Source of the DNA: Guyanagaster necrorhizus
Lineage: Eukaryota; Basidiomycota; Agaricomycetes; Agaricales; Physalacriaceae
NCBI RefSeq assembly: GCF_019112545.1
Contig: NW_025064903.1
Location: 267,616 to 331,615, forward strand
Direction of reading: 5' to 3'
Length of the DNA stretch: 64,000 nucleotides
Made by a program: the position numbers and the translations under genes. A model generated the notes under the pieces. It had not been told where the DNA came from. It was given only the letters and a program-made list of their open reading frames with translations, and did no database searches. Below, one piece after another: positions 12,136 through 23,774 of the stretch (its first letter is position 1; each line of letters starts with the position of its first letter).

Positions 12136-14238
12136 TGGGAAGCGTTGGGCTGGGGAAGATTAGTTGCATGTGACTGGATGAGCTTTGGTCGTCCATGTGG
12201 GTTGTGGGTTGTGCACGTTGTTATTTCTTCTGCCCTTTGGTGGGTGACTGTAGCTTTGGGGCATGTCTATATTTATTCGTCTTATTTTATTGTATGAGGG
12301 GATGGTTCCAAACGTATGTGTGTGTCTATGTAAAGTACGAATACGAAGACTGCACAGTTGCATAGAATTGATCAGTTACTTGGACCATTTACTGGACATG
12401 TGTAAGATGGAGGCCAAGCTTAGATAGAGTCCATAAGTTGAAGACCCCCAGCTCCGAGATGGCTGATATTTGAACTTGGAAAAGGTGACGAGAACAGGTC
12501 CAAGGTGATTAAGGGAGACAAACTTTGTGTCGGGAGCACATGTGAGTGAACCTCGAGGTATTTCTGTCAGTGGCCGAAAAGAAAGTGATGTCACGCGGTG
12601 GACGCAGCGGTTGAGATGTAAACTTTTGCATGTGTATGAGGGCTATTTCAGGGATCTCGGAGTGGTCTAAATCTCCAAGTCAAATGCTCCTTTCTCATTT
12701 CACAAAACCTATAGCCTGTGTTGGTGATCTATCATATTCACAGGCAAGTGCAATTGAACTATCTTATAATGCATAGGATTTGGTGTGGTCCTGCATCGGG
12801 AGATGGGGAAAAATATATCTTTTTGCATATCACATAATGCATACAGTTTTGGGACTATCTTTGGCAGGGCATGTATTATTAGGGGGGTCTGGGGACCCAG
12901 AGTATACCATCATGTTTGTCATGATTGCTATGGGAAGATACCTCTTCAGGTAGATTTATACATGACTGTATTACATAGTAACCGGTGTTGATGGGAGAGC
13001 TTGCGGCCCTGACTTGAACCTTTCTCTCGTCTGTGCAGAATGCTATGTAACTGGTCCTATTGGTGATTAATCTCCGAGTCATACGGCCCTGAAATCCAAA
13101 GACTGTGAGGGTTTTGTGTCATAATACCCTGTCCATTATGCTAGAATCTCACTGATAATATCCTCGAGGTGGATTGCTGGAACTCCTCGAAGAGCAGGTC
13201 ATGCGTATGTTCAAGTCCTCTCTCACTGACATGGTTTCTGAATAAATTAGACTTGTCTATTCTTGGATTATAGACGGGTAACCATCGTTGGGGCTAGTAG
13301 TGTCTCCCACAACCGCTTTTTTTTTTTTTTGGCTCAAGCGCTGGCACTTGCTGAAGCCCACCTGTCGAAATCGCGTCAGAACTAAACTCGCCCTCGCCCT
13401 CAAGCCCCCCGAAACTCAACCAGGGCGGCGGCGTGGGGATATGACGGGACGGACAACTTGACTGACCACGGGGGGGGGGGAACGGGGTGCGCCATGACGT
13501 GAACAAAGCAGACTGTTATGCCTATCTAATATTTGTCGCGTTTCATGTGCGACATACGTGATCCCGAACTGGATGGATGCAGCGTTTCGACCGTCATCAT
13601 CACCACCACCACCATCACCACAAAACCGCACCCAGCGCTCTCGTTTGCATTACGTTCATCACCTCAGGCGTGTTTTGTCGCCGGGAGCTCGGGCAGAGGC
13701 CGAGGCCGAGTCAAGTTTATTGGACAAGAAAGAGCGCAATGGATCTCGGTGTAAGAAGGCAAGGCACTGAAAGAGGGTGAGAGCAAACTGGCCTCCTCGG
13801 TAATATGGAAAAGCGTTCAAGTTCTTGCACTTGCAGGGTTTGTCCCTAAAATGATTCAAACATTTCGGCCGTCGGCGACTATAAACCTATCAGCCAAGCG
13901 CGGCAACTACGATTCTCCAATTGCAGATCGAAGCCCGACACCGAGAGATTGCCTTTTTCCCTCTAAAGCTTGAGGAACATTCATTCGCATAAAAATCCCC
14001 TCAAGATTATTACCCACAAAACTCGCCGCGACCACAGCGTGAATCTCATACTCTTTACAAACTCAAAAATTTCACAAGGGAAAAAGCTATTGGAAATTTC
14101 CACAACTCTGGAGCTAGATCTCCCATTTCCGGTCTTTGTTCCTTCTATCTTCGCAACGGAGGCACCCGAAAGAGACAAAATGAACCCGCAATCATCATAT
14201 ATAAAAAGGACAGACATCGGGCCAGCGATATCCCATCC
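12136..14238. other. Intergenic region with dispersed repeat copy
   Basis: No gene is supported between the GH105 stop and the next start. The first ~250 nt is the GH105 3' region. About 13,150-13,545 holds a copy of a dispersed repeat listed separately. A run of A/T (13,318-13,331) and a run of G (13,471-13,479) flank part of that copy. A (CAC/CAT)n tract lies at 13,597-13,622. The last ~250 nt are pyrimidine-rich and likely promoter for the next gene. Confidence 0.5.
13150..13455 (+). repeat. Dispersed repeat R1, copy 1
   Basis: The segment is matched, reverse-complemented, by 17,195-17,545. Shared blocks include the one around gtcgaaatcgcgtc, the one around agggcggcg...gacgggacggac, tagacaagtcta, and the block around catgtcagtg...gaggact. 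Its left end (13,150-13,230) is also matched by 15,355-15,435. The block contains GTTCAAGTCC at 13,209-13,218, close to a polymerase III B box. It may be a SINE or MITE-like element. Confidence 0.6.
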
Positions 14239-15010
14239 ATGTCTCTCGTTCGAGCAACCCTGACTCTCGTCCAGGCGATAGCGCACCACTCTGCGATGAC
14301 GCCTCCCAATCCTACACCAAAAAAGGGACGTTATCATACTGAAGAGCTGTACATCCTCCAAATCGCACCTTTTATTTTCTGGGTATGTTTTTTTCTCTTC
14401 CTCCTTCGTCGTGTGCCCCCCCACCACTCACCCTCACCCGCGGCCCTCGCAGTTGCACTCTGTAGCCCTATGGATCTTCGCTGCCTTCGAAACGCTCCTC
14501 TACCTCACCACCATCCACCCCGCGCCCACCTACGCATCCCCCGCAATCTGCCCCGCCTCCTCCTCCTCCCCCGCCTCCTCCTCCCCACACGTCCTCCCCA
14601 CAACACTCTTCACCATCGGCTCCATCCTCATCCTCGCCGGCTCCGTCATGCGCCTCGACTGCTTCCGTGCCCTCGGCGAACTATTCACCTTCGACCTAAC
14701 CGTGCACCCCGCGCACAAGCTCGTCAAGACGCGCCTATACGGCATCGTCCGCCATCCCTCCTACACCGGCTCCATGTTCCTCGTAGCAGGGATCGCCCTC
14801 GCGCACCTGACGCGCGGCGGCTGGGTCGCAGAGTGCATCTTCAACGACTGGAGCCGGTGGGCCCTCTGGGCCCTCTGGTGGACGTGGACCATCTCGGTGG
14901 GGATCAGCAGGGCCCGCGCGGAGGATAAGCAGATGAGGTTGCTGTTCGGCGATGACTGGGTGCAATACGCTCGAGACGTGCATTGGTGGTTCGTCCCGTA
15001 CTTGCTTTGA
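14239..15010 (+). CDS. Isoprenylcysteine carboxyl methyltransferase (ICMT/PEMT-like) membrane enzyme
   Basis: Two exons (14239-14382 and 14453-15010, intron 70 nt GT-AG) join to 233 aa. Family members methylate the carboxyl group of farnesylated or geranylgeranylated cysteine at the C terminus of CaaX proteins, using S-adenosylmethionine in the ER membrane. Several hydrophobic helices are visible (residues ~1-18, 35-65, 90-115). The family block LVKTRLYGIVRHPSYTG spans about residues 137-153, with RHPSYTG as the core, and the C-terminal EDKQMRLLFGDDWVQYA is the usual E...FG..W..Y ending. It is short but normal for fungal copies, of which Agaricomycetes have many. A general phospholipid/isoprenylcysteine methyltransferase is therefore the firm call; STE14 function is not claimed. 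The coding strand of exon 2 is very C-rich, which produces long shadow ORFs. Confidence 0.85.
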
Positions 15011-15980
15011 TTCCATCATTGATGCCATGATGATCCCCCATTCGTCGATATCTCGCCGGGCCCCGGGCGTAACATACTGGTTTTATGTAGCATAGATAGA
15101 TCGTTCGACGAACCCGCATGTGACTGACTATCCCACTTGGCTTGGAGTGAGATTGATGACCCTGGACCATGCCGCTCATTCGACAGCGTCCAAAACTCGA
15201 ACACGCGACTCGGACAATGGGTATGGCCAACGGACGATTTACACCCAGAGACGCCTTCTGATGTCGAAGCGTATAGCATATGGCAAGCACTTCGTCGCAG
15301 AAGCTCTCTTTCAGCATGTCCCGGTATCTGCGTTCTTGCGGGCTTCCATATCATCACCGACCAGAGGACTCGAACATACGCATGACCTATGTAGTATGTT
15401 CTCCGAGGAGTTCAGCAATCTACCTCAAGGATAGATATTCTAGTGTCTATCTAATGGACAGCCTGAGAGTCGATCGATATCATGACCCCCCGACCACTCA
15501 CCTGTGAGAAAAGTGCTCACAAGACCAGTTACATAGCACTCCGCACAAGCACTCCATCACCACCAATAATGTAATACTTACCACCCTCGCTTACAGGTTG
15601 AACGTTGACAGTCTATAGTTTTGTAAATGAGAACGCTCGTATCTGCCTTTCGAGATGTTGGGCACTCCTCGATCCCCAAAATAGCCTTACAACACACCTC
15701 TCTTCACAAGCAAAAAAAGTTTTACATCTTAATCGCCGCGTCCATCACTTTCTTTTCAAGCCTCTGATGGAAATAACGGTACCTCGAAGCTCGCTCGCAC
15801 GTGGTGGTCCTGACAACGAAGGCTTGTCCTTGCTTAATCACCTCGGACTTGTTCTCGTCGCCTTTTTGCGAGTTCAAAGTACCGGCTTCTCGAAGTAGGA
15901 GGAGTCTTCAGGTCTTTAGGGCCTCATCGACCGTGCACGACGTCCTCTCTTCGGTGTCTGTTTGCTCGAAACGTAACAGA
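15011..15980. other. Intergenic region, with a short R1 copy at 15,355-15,435
   Basis: No gene is supported. ORFs of 70-140 codons on both strands overlap and lack motifs. At 15,355-15,435 a ~80-nt segment matches the left end of repeat R1 (as at 13,150-13,230, inverted). It contains the B-box-like sequence GTTCGAGTCC on the minus strand at 15,366-15,375. Confidence 0.45.
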
Positions 15981-15984
15981 TTCC

Positions 15985-17065
15985 ACGGGGGTTGGGAAAT
16001 CGGAACAATCACTGGATCTGGAATTGAGATGAGCAAAAAAAACAACATACATGGACATGGCTGGACAACGGACCGACCGAAGGATCTAACGGCATCGAAA
16101 TACCCTGAGCGTAATTTTGGCGCCGTCTGAGCGCTGCTTTTGCTAGGTGGACAGGACATGTGAGCTGACTGATGTAGGGGATTGAAGGTGGCCGCCTGCA
16201 TCTAGTAATTGCAGCCTGGATAGAGATGTTGCCAAAATAGTCTCGCTGTGATGGTAGGTAACACCGACCGAAGGACTACGGGTTTCTATGCCGCGAGGAG
16301 GGGCTACCAGACACGCGCCAGGTAGAGCGAGGACCTCTGCGACCTGGATTCCATGATGGGGCCGCTGAGGCGAATGAGCGGACGGTGCCGTAGATAATAA
16401 CCTGAAGCGTATCACTCATGAAGCTGAAGTTTGATGTTTTCTCTCACTTTTCAAAGCAACAATTGGATATTCGACCGCATATATGCCGGTCGGTGGACGA
16501 GCAGGGAGCTATGTTTTCATGTTGGCTTGGTGGCTGGAGAAAGGAGAATGAAATGTGTATATGCGGGGCTATCCTGGGTGGTTCAGATGTACAGAACCGG
16601 GAACTTTACGAGGATGGTCAGATTCCGGACTGGAATATAGAATATAACAAACCATGGCCATAGATAGATATCCAGGTGAGGTAAAGATATTCGTCACGTC
16701 TGGCGCTGCAGAAAAATGGACTTGGTGTGACTCTTCAGAGCAATATTTGACGCGAGTCCGGTGACGAATATTGAACCGTGCGTTCGGTACATAGATCTCC
16801 CCGCACTACCTGTCGTCGAGGTATGAAAGGGTAGCCTCCTTCCGCCACTGTCTACTCGTAGCCGACTCAGCTGCTGCGGCCACGATATACGACTACGACG
16901 TGGCACAGAACGTCAAAGCTCCGAGTACGCACCGACACTCGAACTACTGCATCCCAAGATCCAAAGCTTGAAGACGAGCGATTTTCTGAGGGAGACGTGA
17001 TTACGTGTCGAGCAAAAGAATGAAGGTCAGGGTCGGAGGGACAATAATTATGTGGCATATGGCTG
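15985..17065 (+). repeat. Left arm of a large inverted repeat around the F-box gene
   Basis: This arm is the reverse complement, at roughly 75-85% by eye with indels, of 18,795-19,975. Matching landmarks are actggatctg...gagatgag near 16,012, ccgaaggacta near 16,268, accagacacgcgccagg near 16,306, gataataacc near 16,393, and gtcacgtctggcgctgcag near 16,696. Others are gacgcgagtccggtgacgaat near 16,751 and tgtggcatatggctgtgat near 17,051. One short in-frame peptide stretch, GTI.GS..EM.KK near 16,002, is preserved in both arms, so the repeat may come from a duplicated gene. No intact gene is left. Confidence 0.8.
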
Positions 17066-17194
17066 TGATCAGCGCGTCTTTTCGTCCCGTCTTCCATCAG
17101 AGAAATCTTTTGTTTGACTGTGACGGGGACGAGGGGTGCGGCGCCATGACTTGAACAAAAGCAGACTATGCCATCTAATTTGTCGTGTCCGTCC

Positions 17195-17545
17195 CGCCAT
17201 ATCACCACGCCGCCCTGGCTGAGTTTCGCGGCTTTCTCTCCCGAAATCATGTACATGTGCGATGGCGATGGCGAGTCCTAGTTCCGACGCGATTTCGACA
17301 GGAAGGCATCAACAAGTACCAGTTCTCGAGCCAAAAAGATCTGCTTTATCACTTAGGTTCGGACGTTCGAGGACACGGATGAGGATGTGGGAGACGCAGT
17401 CGCACTCGTTGATAGTTTACCATCTATGATACAAGGATAGACAAGTCTAAACATATAGCGAATCAATGCGCCTCAATCAGAGAGTTCTAGTCAGTGAACC
17501 ATGTCAGTGGCAGAGGACTCGAACACATAGTGAAATCAATGTGCT
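17195..17545 (-). repeat. Dispersed repeat R1, copy 2 (inverted relative to copy 1)
   Basis: This is the reverse complement of 13,150-13,455 (see there). Just to its left, 17,125-17,190 matches 13,485-13,545 in the direct orientation around gccatgac.tgaacaaa. So the order and orientation of the two sub-blocks differ between the loci, which implies a local inversion. It carries a B-box-like GTTCGAGTCC on the minus strand at 17,515-17,524. The right end touches the 3' end of the F-box gene. Confidence 0.6.
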
Positions 17546-18669
17546 TCAATCAAGAGTCGACCCTCCTCATGAAGGACGGGCATCCGCTCTACGATATTCC
17601 TGCGGACGACCATATTTTCACCTTCCGATCCGATGGAGACTCTGAGGACTTTAAGAGAGGCGAACCGGGATGCAGAGAGCGCGGTATCCAAGAGTGCCCA
17701 TATGTCGTTTCCGCTCAGCTGTTCGAGCTCCTTTTGATTGGGGAGTGGAGGGACTATGACGGTGAGGTGCTGGAGGGAGGCTGGACCGGTGCCTTTCTTT
17801 ACGCAGAGCTCGAGGAACTCCAGGCCCTCGAGGAGGAAGGTCGCCTCGTGGCGGATGTAGGACATGACGTAGTCGACGACTGGGATACGGGAGAAATCGA
17901 GGACTTGGGCGTTTGTGAAGAGTTTTGGAGTTTCTGTTTATACACGTGGATTAGGGTTAGATACTAGGGGAATGGAGATGATACACGCACTGTCATTGGG
18001 AAGCATGGGAGATACAGACAGTTGAGAGAGTGTGTGACGAACGCCGTTGAGGATGCTTTGTATTTCGGATACGTCGCGTAATGGGATGTGGAGGCGAAGG
18101 CTGCGCAGCGCGTACAATGGGATATTCATGTCGTTCGCACGCCAGAGGAAAGAGCCATCGACGACGCTCCCTCTCGGACTCGGAGGGGAGGACACACCGG
18201 TCAGGTTGAGTGACTTGAGCTGGGGGAAAGAGCGGATGCACCTGCGGAAACTGTCCGCGGAGGAAAACTCGACGCCCTCGAGGGTCAACGAGGTGATCAC
18301 GGATGTCATGGACCCGACGAGGCTGTCGTCCCAGAAGTTGCCGCCGCCGTCGATGTGGAGCGTGTCGACGTTGGGGAGGAAGAGGATGCGGAGCTGGCGC
18401 GCGGCGACGCTGCCACTCCTCGCCAGGAGGTCGATGGAGTACACAAAGTGAAGGGAGCGGACGAGGTATTGGACGGCGGGCGAGCTGTGGCATACGTCGG
18501 TGAATTTGAGAAAGGCGAGGTCAGAGGATATGCGCGTGGTACGGAAGAGGAGGGCTTGCGCGTGCGGGCGGAAGGTGCGCGAGAGGGAAAGGCAGGTTCC
18601 CAGGGCTCTGGGGTCGTCGGCGAGTTGTTCGATGATGAGGTCGATGAGCTCTTGCGGGAATTTGTCCAT
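17536..18669 (-). CDS. F-box-like protein
   Basis: Two exons (18669-17991 and 17933-17536) with a 57-nt GT-AG intron join in frame to 358 aa. The N terminus MDKFPQELIDLIIEQL and the following LGTCLSLSRTFRPHAQALLF match the F-box-like segment found in hundreds of Agaricomycete genes. Such a segment would bind Skp1 in an SCF ubiquitin ligase. The remainder has leucine-rich stretches (LFLPNVDTLHIDGG, ITSLTLEGVEF, LKSLNLTGVS), consistent with irregular LRRs for substrate binding. The ATG at 18,669 was preferred to an upstream in-frame one because it starts directly at the domain; the upstream extension would add a hydrophobic stretch. The gene sits in the loop of a large inverted repeat. The substrate is unknown, and such genes are often fast-evolving. 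Confidence 0.82.
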
Positions 18670-18794
18670 GGTGGTGTTGGTGTTGGTTGGTGGATCTCCG
18701 AGATGAGGGTTGGTGAGTGAGAGTAAAAAGAAAAGGAGTAGAGAGAGAGCCGTACTAATGATCAATTATAGAAACATGACAAAAGGTTTCTCTG

Positions 18795-19975
18795 ATGTAA
18801 GACAACAAGTCGCGTTCATCACAGCCACATGCCACAATTATTGTCCCTTGCTTTATACGGCCGACCCTGACCTTCATTCTCTTGCTCAACACATAATCTG
18901 TCGAGTGCTCGTCTTCAAGATTTGGATCCTGGGATGCAGTAGTTTGAGTGTCGGTGCATACTCGGAGCTTTGACGTTCCGTGCCACGTCGTATATCGTGG
19001 CCGCAGCAGCTTCGGCTACGAGTAGACGGTGGAGGAAGGAGGGAAGGGAGCAATAAAGAAGGAGGCCACCTTTTTATACCTCGACGACAGGTAGGGCGGA
19101 GAGATCTGTGCCACCGAACGCACGGTTCAATATTCGTCACCGGACTCGCGTCAAATATTGCTCTGAAGAGAGACACACAAAGTCCATTCTCTGCAGCGCC
19201 AGACGTGACGAATATCTTTACCTCACCTGGATATCTATCTATCTTCGAGGTCGGTCATGATCTGTCATATTATGTCTTCCAGTACGAGTCTGACCATCCC
19301 CGTAAAGGTCCTGCTCTCTACATCTGATATATCGTCTTGGCATCCATTGCTCTTCAGTGTTTTGGGGAGTACGCCAACGTCATCGACCACGGCATTGCCA
19401 GGTGCAATGGTGACCCAACATTTCCATCTCCAGCTGATACGAAAATTTAGCTGCCCTGCTCATCCGCAGACCTGCATATATGCGGTCAAGTATCCAATTT
19501 TGCATCAAAAATCTTATTGTCGCACCAACGCACAGTAAGAAAAAAACAGCAACTTGAAGTGCGGTAGGCTTCGGGTTATTATCTATGGTACCATTCGCTC
19601 ACTTCGCCTTTGTTCTCCAGTGCGGCCCCAAGATTATTCATCATAGAGTCCAGGCCGCAGAGGTCCTCGCTTTACCTGGCGCGTGTCTGGTGGTAGGAGG
19701 CAGCCCATCCTCGTGGCATAGAAGCCCATAGTCCTTCGGTCAGCGTGTCTATTTCGGCGACACCTTTAAGGCTGCAATTCCTGGATGCACGAAAAATGCG
19801 GCCGTCCATCTTCAATCTCCTACGTCAGCTCACTTGAGGTGCCGCAGAATCACGCTCAGAGTATTTGAATGCCGTTAGATTCTTCAGTACATTGTCCAGC
19901 CATGGTCCATGTACGATCGTCTCTTTTTTTCTCATCTCGCTTTCAGATCCAGGGATCGTTCCGCGATTCTCGAGC
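18795..19975 (-). repeat. Right arm of the large inverted repeat around the F-box gene
   Basis: This is the mirror of 15,985-17,065 (landmarks listed there). It is about 100 nt longer because of indels near 19,600-19,700 and 19,050. The spacer between arms is ~1.7 kb and contains the whole F-box gene plus an R1 copy. The arms differ by many substitutions, so the duplication is not recent or the arms have not been kept alike by conversion. Confidence 0.8.
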
Positions 19976-20974
19976 CAGTATGCTTTACAAAGGGCCTCGG
20001 CGCTTTGAACCAAACCACGTCGTGGTCTGGTCCTTCAGGCTCCTCAATGATAATGTTGACGAAAGAAGCCAACGTCTTAGTTCGCCTTGTCATACCATCT
20101 ATCATGGCTTCGATGGTGATCGAATTATCGCTACCGTTCCGTCGATGCATTACCTCTTGGGTCAATAGATGCTGAAGAGATGACATTGTGCATGGTTGAT
20201 GATGACAACGAAAAGGCCATCCCGATGACGAGTCGATGTGAATACTGCGACCTTGGAAGGAACGTTTATAGTTATGGAACGAACACTGGTGACATGTAGC
20301 TTCGAGTTTCCCGAATCCCAACAAGAGTCGGATTCACCACTTCATACCAACACCCTTTCCAATACTCGGTTAATTTGCTTACTATTCCTGATTTCAATGA
20401 CAGTCTTATTGCCAGCCCATTCAATGAAATCTGTTCAACAGCGAAGAAATGCCTTTCCAGCATCAAATGTCATTCCGGAGATGGTAATACAAGAGTCACG
20501 GCGCTCGTTCTCCAAATATGGCTGACGATGGATCGCGTTAGAATCTTCGCGGGAGGTTGTCGGCATTTGTCCTCTGCTTGCTATAACGCATCTCCCGCAC
20601 ATTGCCTGGCCGGCATACAGCGTTGGAACGGTCTTCTCGGCTCATCTGTTATTGTCCTTGCGGCGCTCAGGCCATTCCCTCCGCAGTTCGCCTCAGCGTT
20701 TGTGCGGAAAGCATCATGCCGATATTAATCAGCCTGACCCTCATGGCTCGGTAGGTTGCAGGTATTCGTGATCTGCCTTGGCGCCCAGGGATCAATCCTG
20801 ATCCTTTGGGTGATTTTTCGGATTCAGAACTGTCAGCTACGATATTCACTGTGGATGTTCCTCGCGAGATCTGCAGATCCCCTATCGGTAATTCATCGGG
20901 AGCCTCTTGCACCTGACCGACATTTTAATGCTTCAAAAAGCCACACAGGCCTACCGCAAGCCTTAACAGTAAGT
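19976..20974. other. Region between inverted repeat and esterase, no supported gene
   Basis: The minus strand has an open stretch at 19,932-20,324 (about 130 codons) whose downstream end enters the right repeat arm. It may be the 5' part of the gene whose fragments fill the arms. No domain was recognised and no convincing exon chain was found. The last ~250 nt should contain the esterase promoter. Confidence 0.4.
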
Positions 20975-22654
20975 ATGTTTTTCGCAAAGTCTCTGGGCCT
21001 TGGTCTGTCCACAGCCGTCGTCTCCACCGTTGCTCTGACAATCGCGAACAACAACCCTCTGATCTACTTTCATGGACGCTGGGATAGCTCCCCAGGAAGC
21101 TGGTGGTGAGTCGCGGCATGTTCAGGTCGCGCGACTCGACTTGGACCGCTGTGATTTTACAGGGCAAGCACGGGGTTCAAGCTGTACGTTCAAAACCTAC
21201 AGACGCTCTCTCTGGATCTGCAAGCCGACTCGTCGAGCCCGGTCGGTCTGGGAGTATCCGTCGACTATGGTAACTTTACGTCGGTGAACGCCTCTCCGGG
21301 AACGAATGTCATCCCCTTGGGATCCCCGAACGCCTGTGGTAGTGTCGTCCGGATCAACGCTTGGGGGTGGCAGAATGAACGGATGCTTCTTCAAGATCTG
21401 GTGTTGAATTCGGTAAGCAGGTTCTGTTGCCCCTCAGGAATACGTACATACCGGCTGATGGTGACGAACGACAGGATGCGGTCCTGCTGCCATATGAGGC
21501 CGCGGATGTTAATTTCCTATTCATCGGCGATTCCCTGTCTGCGGTGAGGGGTGTTCTTCTGCTATAACTGATTTTGGTCTGAACTTTTGAGTTGTACAGG
21601 GACAATACCTTCCTATGGGCGTGGACCAAGCGTGGCCTTTTCTCATCGGAGAAGAGTTCAAGGCAGAAGCCACCGTCATCGCCCAGCCATGTATCGCTCT
21701 GGCGGTGAGTTTTTGTCTGCTATTCGTCGGTGGAAGACTAACGGCCCCCCTTCCCCTCCTCCTCCAAGGATGTAGTCTCCTGCAGCAACCCACATGGGAT
21801 GTCTGTCCAGTTCTTCGACGTATAGCAGACCTGTGATTATTGTGGGAATTGCTGGCTGACGTTCACTATTAATAACAGACTGAGGACCCAAATTATATTG
21901 ATATGCCCGACCACGATTATACGACACCATGGAATTTCTCCAACGACAAGCCGACTCCTACGCATATCGTCATTCATATAGGGTGCGTTGCGTTCGGGTC
22001 TGCGAGTCCGTGCTAGATTGAATTTTATCTAGAGCAAACGATGTCTCTCACGGGGTCTCCGCATCTCAGTTCGTCACGGTAAGCATATGGGCGGTATGGT
22101 ATGCGAACGATTGGCCCGATTTCATGCACGACGTTTTTCTAGGTATACCTCTCCTTCCTTCAGCGCCTCCGTACGATCTACCCCACACAGCCGATCTTCG
22201 TGTTCACACCTGTACGTGCTGTGCTGTATCCTGGGCCCGACTAATCACTAACGGGTCGGTCGGTCGGTCTCCAGTGGGGATGGCCCCAACCGGATGGCAC
22301 CGTCGGTTATTACTACGTCGGGAGTTACGAGCAGATAGTAAGCCAGAGGTAGCGAGCGGTCCCCACCCACCGTGGTTCTGGTCCCTTCGCTTTTTGCTCA
22401 CTCACTGTCCGTGCGCAGCCAGGATCCTAACGTCCATCTCGTGAATACGACAGGCTGGGTCGCGTATGGTGATATATTCCCGGAGTATGCTTTGTCCGAC
22501 TCCCTGGGGAGTGACTGACTGACTGACTGACTGACGTCCGAATAGTAATCTGCATCCAACCGTCGCTGGTCATCAGAAGATTGCGGGGGAGTTTACGACG
22601 TGGCTGGCGAACTGGGGCTTGAGGCCGGCGGCTGAGTGGGCTACGCCCGTGTGA
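20975..22654 (+). CDS. Secreted SGNH/GDSL carbohydrate esterase with N-terminal beta-sandwich domain
   Basis: Eleven exons (20975-21105, 21163-21412, 21475-21543, 21600-21704, 21769-21819, 21879-21982, 22033-22078, 22143-22211, 22275-22348, 22419-22484, 22546-22654) join in frame to 357 aa. Residues 1-24 are a signal peptide. The N-terminal ~120 residues (FHGRWD, then a strand-rich part) look like a jelly-roll, and the SGNH domain follows. Block I is GDSLSAG near residue 145 (catalytic Ser), block III is GANDVSHG near 237, and block V is DNLHPTVAGH near 322 (catalytic Asp and His). SGNH enzymes of this build, such as CE2-like enzymes, remove acetyl groups from plant polysaccharides. The exact ester is inferred. 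Intron 10 contains a (TGAC)n run. Its place near the GH105 gene suits pectin or hemicellulose breakdown. Confidence 0.88.
22513..22535 (+). repeat. (TGAC)n microsatellite in esterase intron 10
   Basis: Five to six uninterrupted TGAC units lie inside the 61-nt intron 22,485-22,545. Length changes would alter intron size only. Confidence 0.9.
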
Positions 22655-23760
22655 GGGTTGAGATCTGGGTGGGGTGTTTTTTTTTTGTTTTCGTGCGTGC
22701 TCACTCATTTCTAGTTTGACGGTGGTGGTGTTTCTCTGTACGGACCGCGAAGCAAATGTTTGATTGTATTTCTCTGTTTGTTGGAGTTCCCCTTGGAGTG
22801 GGCGAGGCGCGTGGGAGGTTGACGATGAATCGGTGCTCTCTAGCGCATTGGCATCTGCTTTGAAAAGTCGCCTTACGGAACATGCTTGCGGCGATCTCCC
22901 TTGAGACTTGGAGCAGATGAAGATGCACCTATGGTCATATCATTCGCTGTCAGAGGGAAAGACAGATCAGATGCGCAAGTTGCGACAAGTAGTCCTCTTT
23001 GTGATGTCCGAGTCGCGAAATGAGGTACAGTTCAAACCCTCCATTCCAATGAGATGATATTTCTGGCATTTTTTACGTGCATGTGTCGTCTAGTATGTAT
23101 CGTGCTGCCGTTGCAGTTGATCATGTTCCACGACGAGACGCGTTCCTACATGAACTTAGTGTGTGTATGCGCGAATGAGCCTTGGTTTTGAATGGCATGT
23201 TTAGAAATATAATCTCTGTTTTGGTGCTACGTATCACTTCATAAAGGAGAGTGGTGCAAAGGAAAACGTCTGACGTTATATCAGGTCCAACGCGGCAAGG
23301 AAAGGGAGTCGCCGAGAATGCTAAAAGTTTGTTACGACCATGGCGCAGATGACTCAGATGCGAGGAGGTCGCCATCACACCGAGACACTAACATACATTG
23401 AGTAGCTCGTGAAATCACCAAGTCCAAATCGACGCGTCATCATCGAGTCGACGGGGTGTTGGTTTGCCTTGACTGTGCGACTGGCTTGTCCTTATGCGAA
23501 AAGGTCCTACATCTCGTCTCCTACCGCTGGTGGTGGCCTTGTGCAAAAGCGGGAGGACCATAGTGATTTTCGTGATGGCAAGTGAAGAGAGATGGTGTAT
23601 GCTATGTGCATGTTTACGGTCAGCCTTATGGTATGCACCAGATGTGGAACAGAACCGTACAATGGATGTGGCGGGGTGAGAACACCCTTGACAAAGTCGC
23701 CGAACCAGGATGAGCTTGATGAAGGAGAGTGACAGAGATGTCATTGCCATCAATAATACC
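22655..23760. other. 3' flank of the esterase gene, no supported gene
   Basis: This is CpG-containing DNA with a short T run at 22,678-22,686. The longest ORF (115 codons, minus, 23,415-23,762) has no motif. The CpG content falls off after about 23,800, marking the right end of the gene island. Confidence 0.45.
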
Positions 23761-23774
23761 ATTCTAATCTCTGA

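Noticed and set aside
14239..14928. 229-codon arginine/proline-rich ORF over the ICMT-like gene
   Set aside because: It shares only the first exon with the true model; reading through the intron shifts it into a low-complexity frame, while the spliced frame shows ICMT motifs.
23415..23762. 115-codon minus ORF near the island edge
   Set aside because: No recognisable family, start or splice context; position in an esterase 3' flank does not support a gene.
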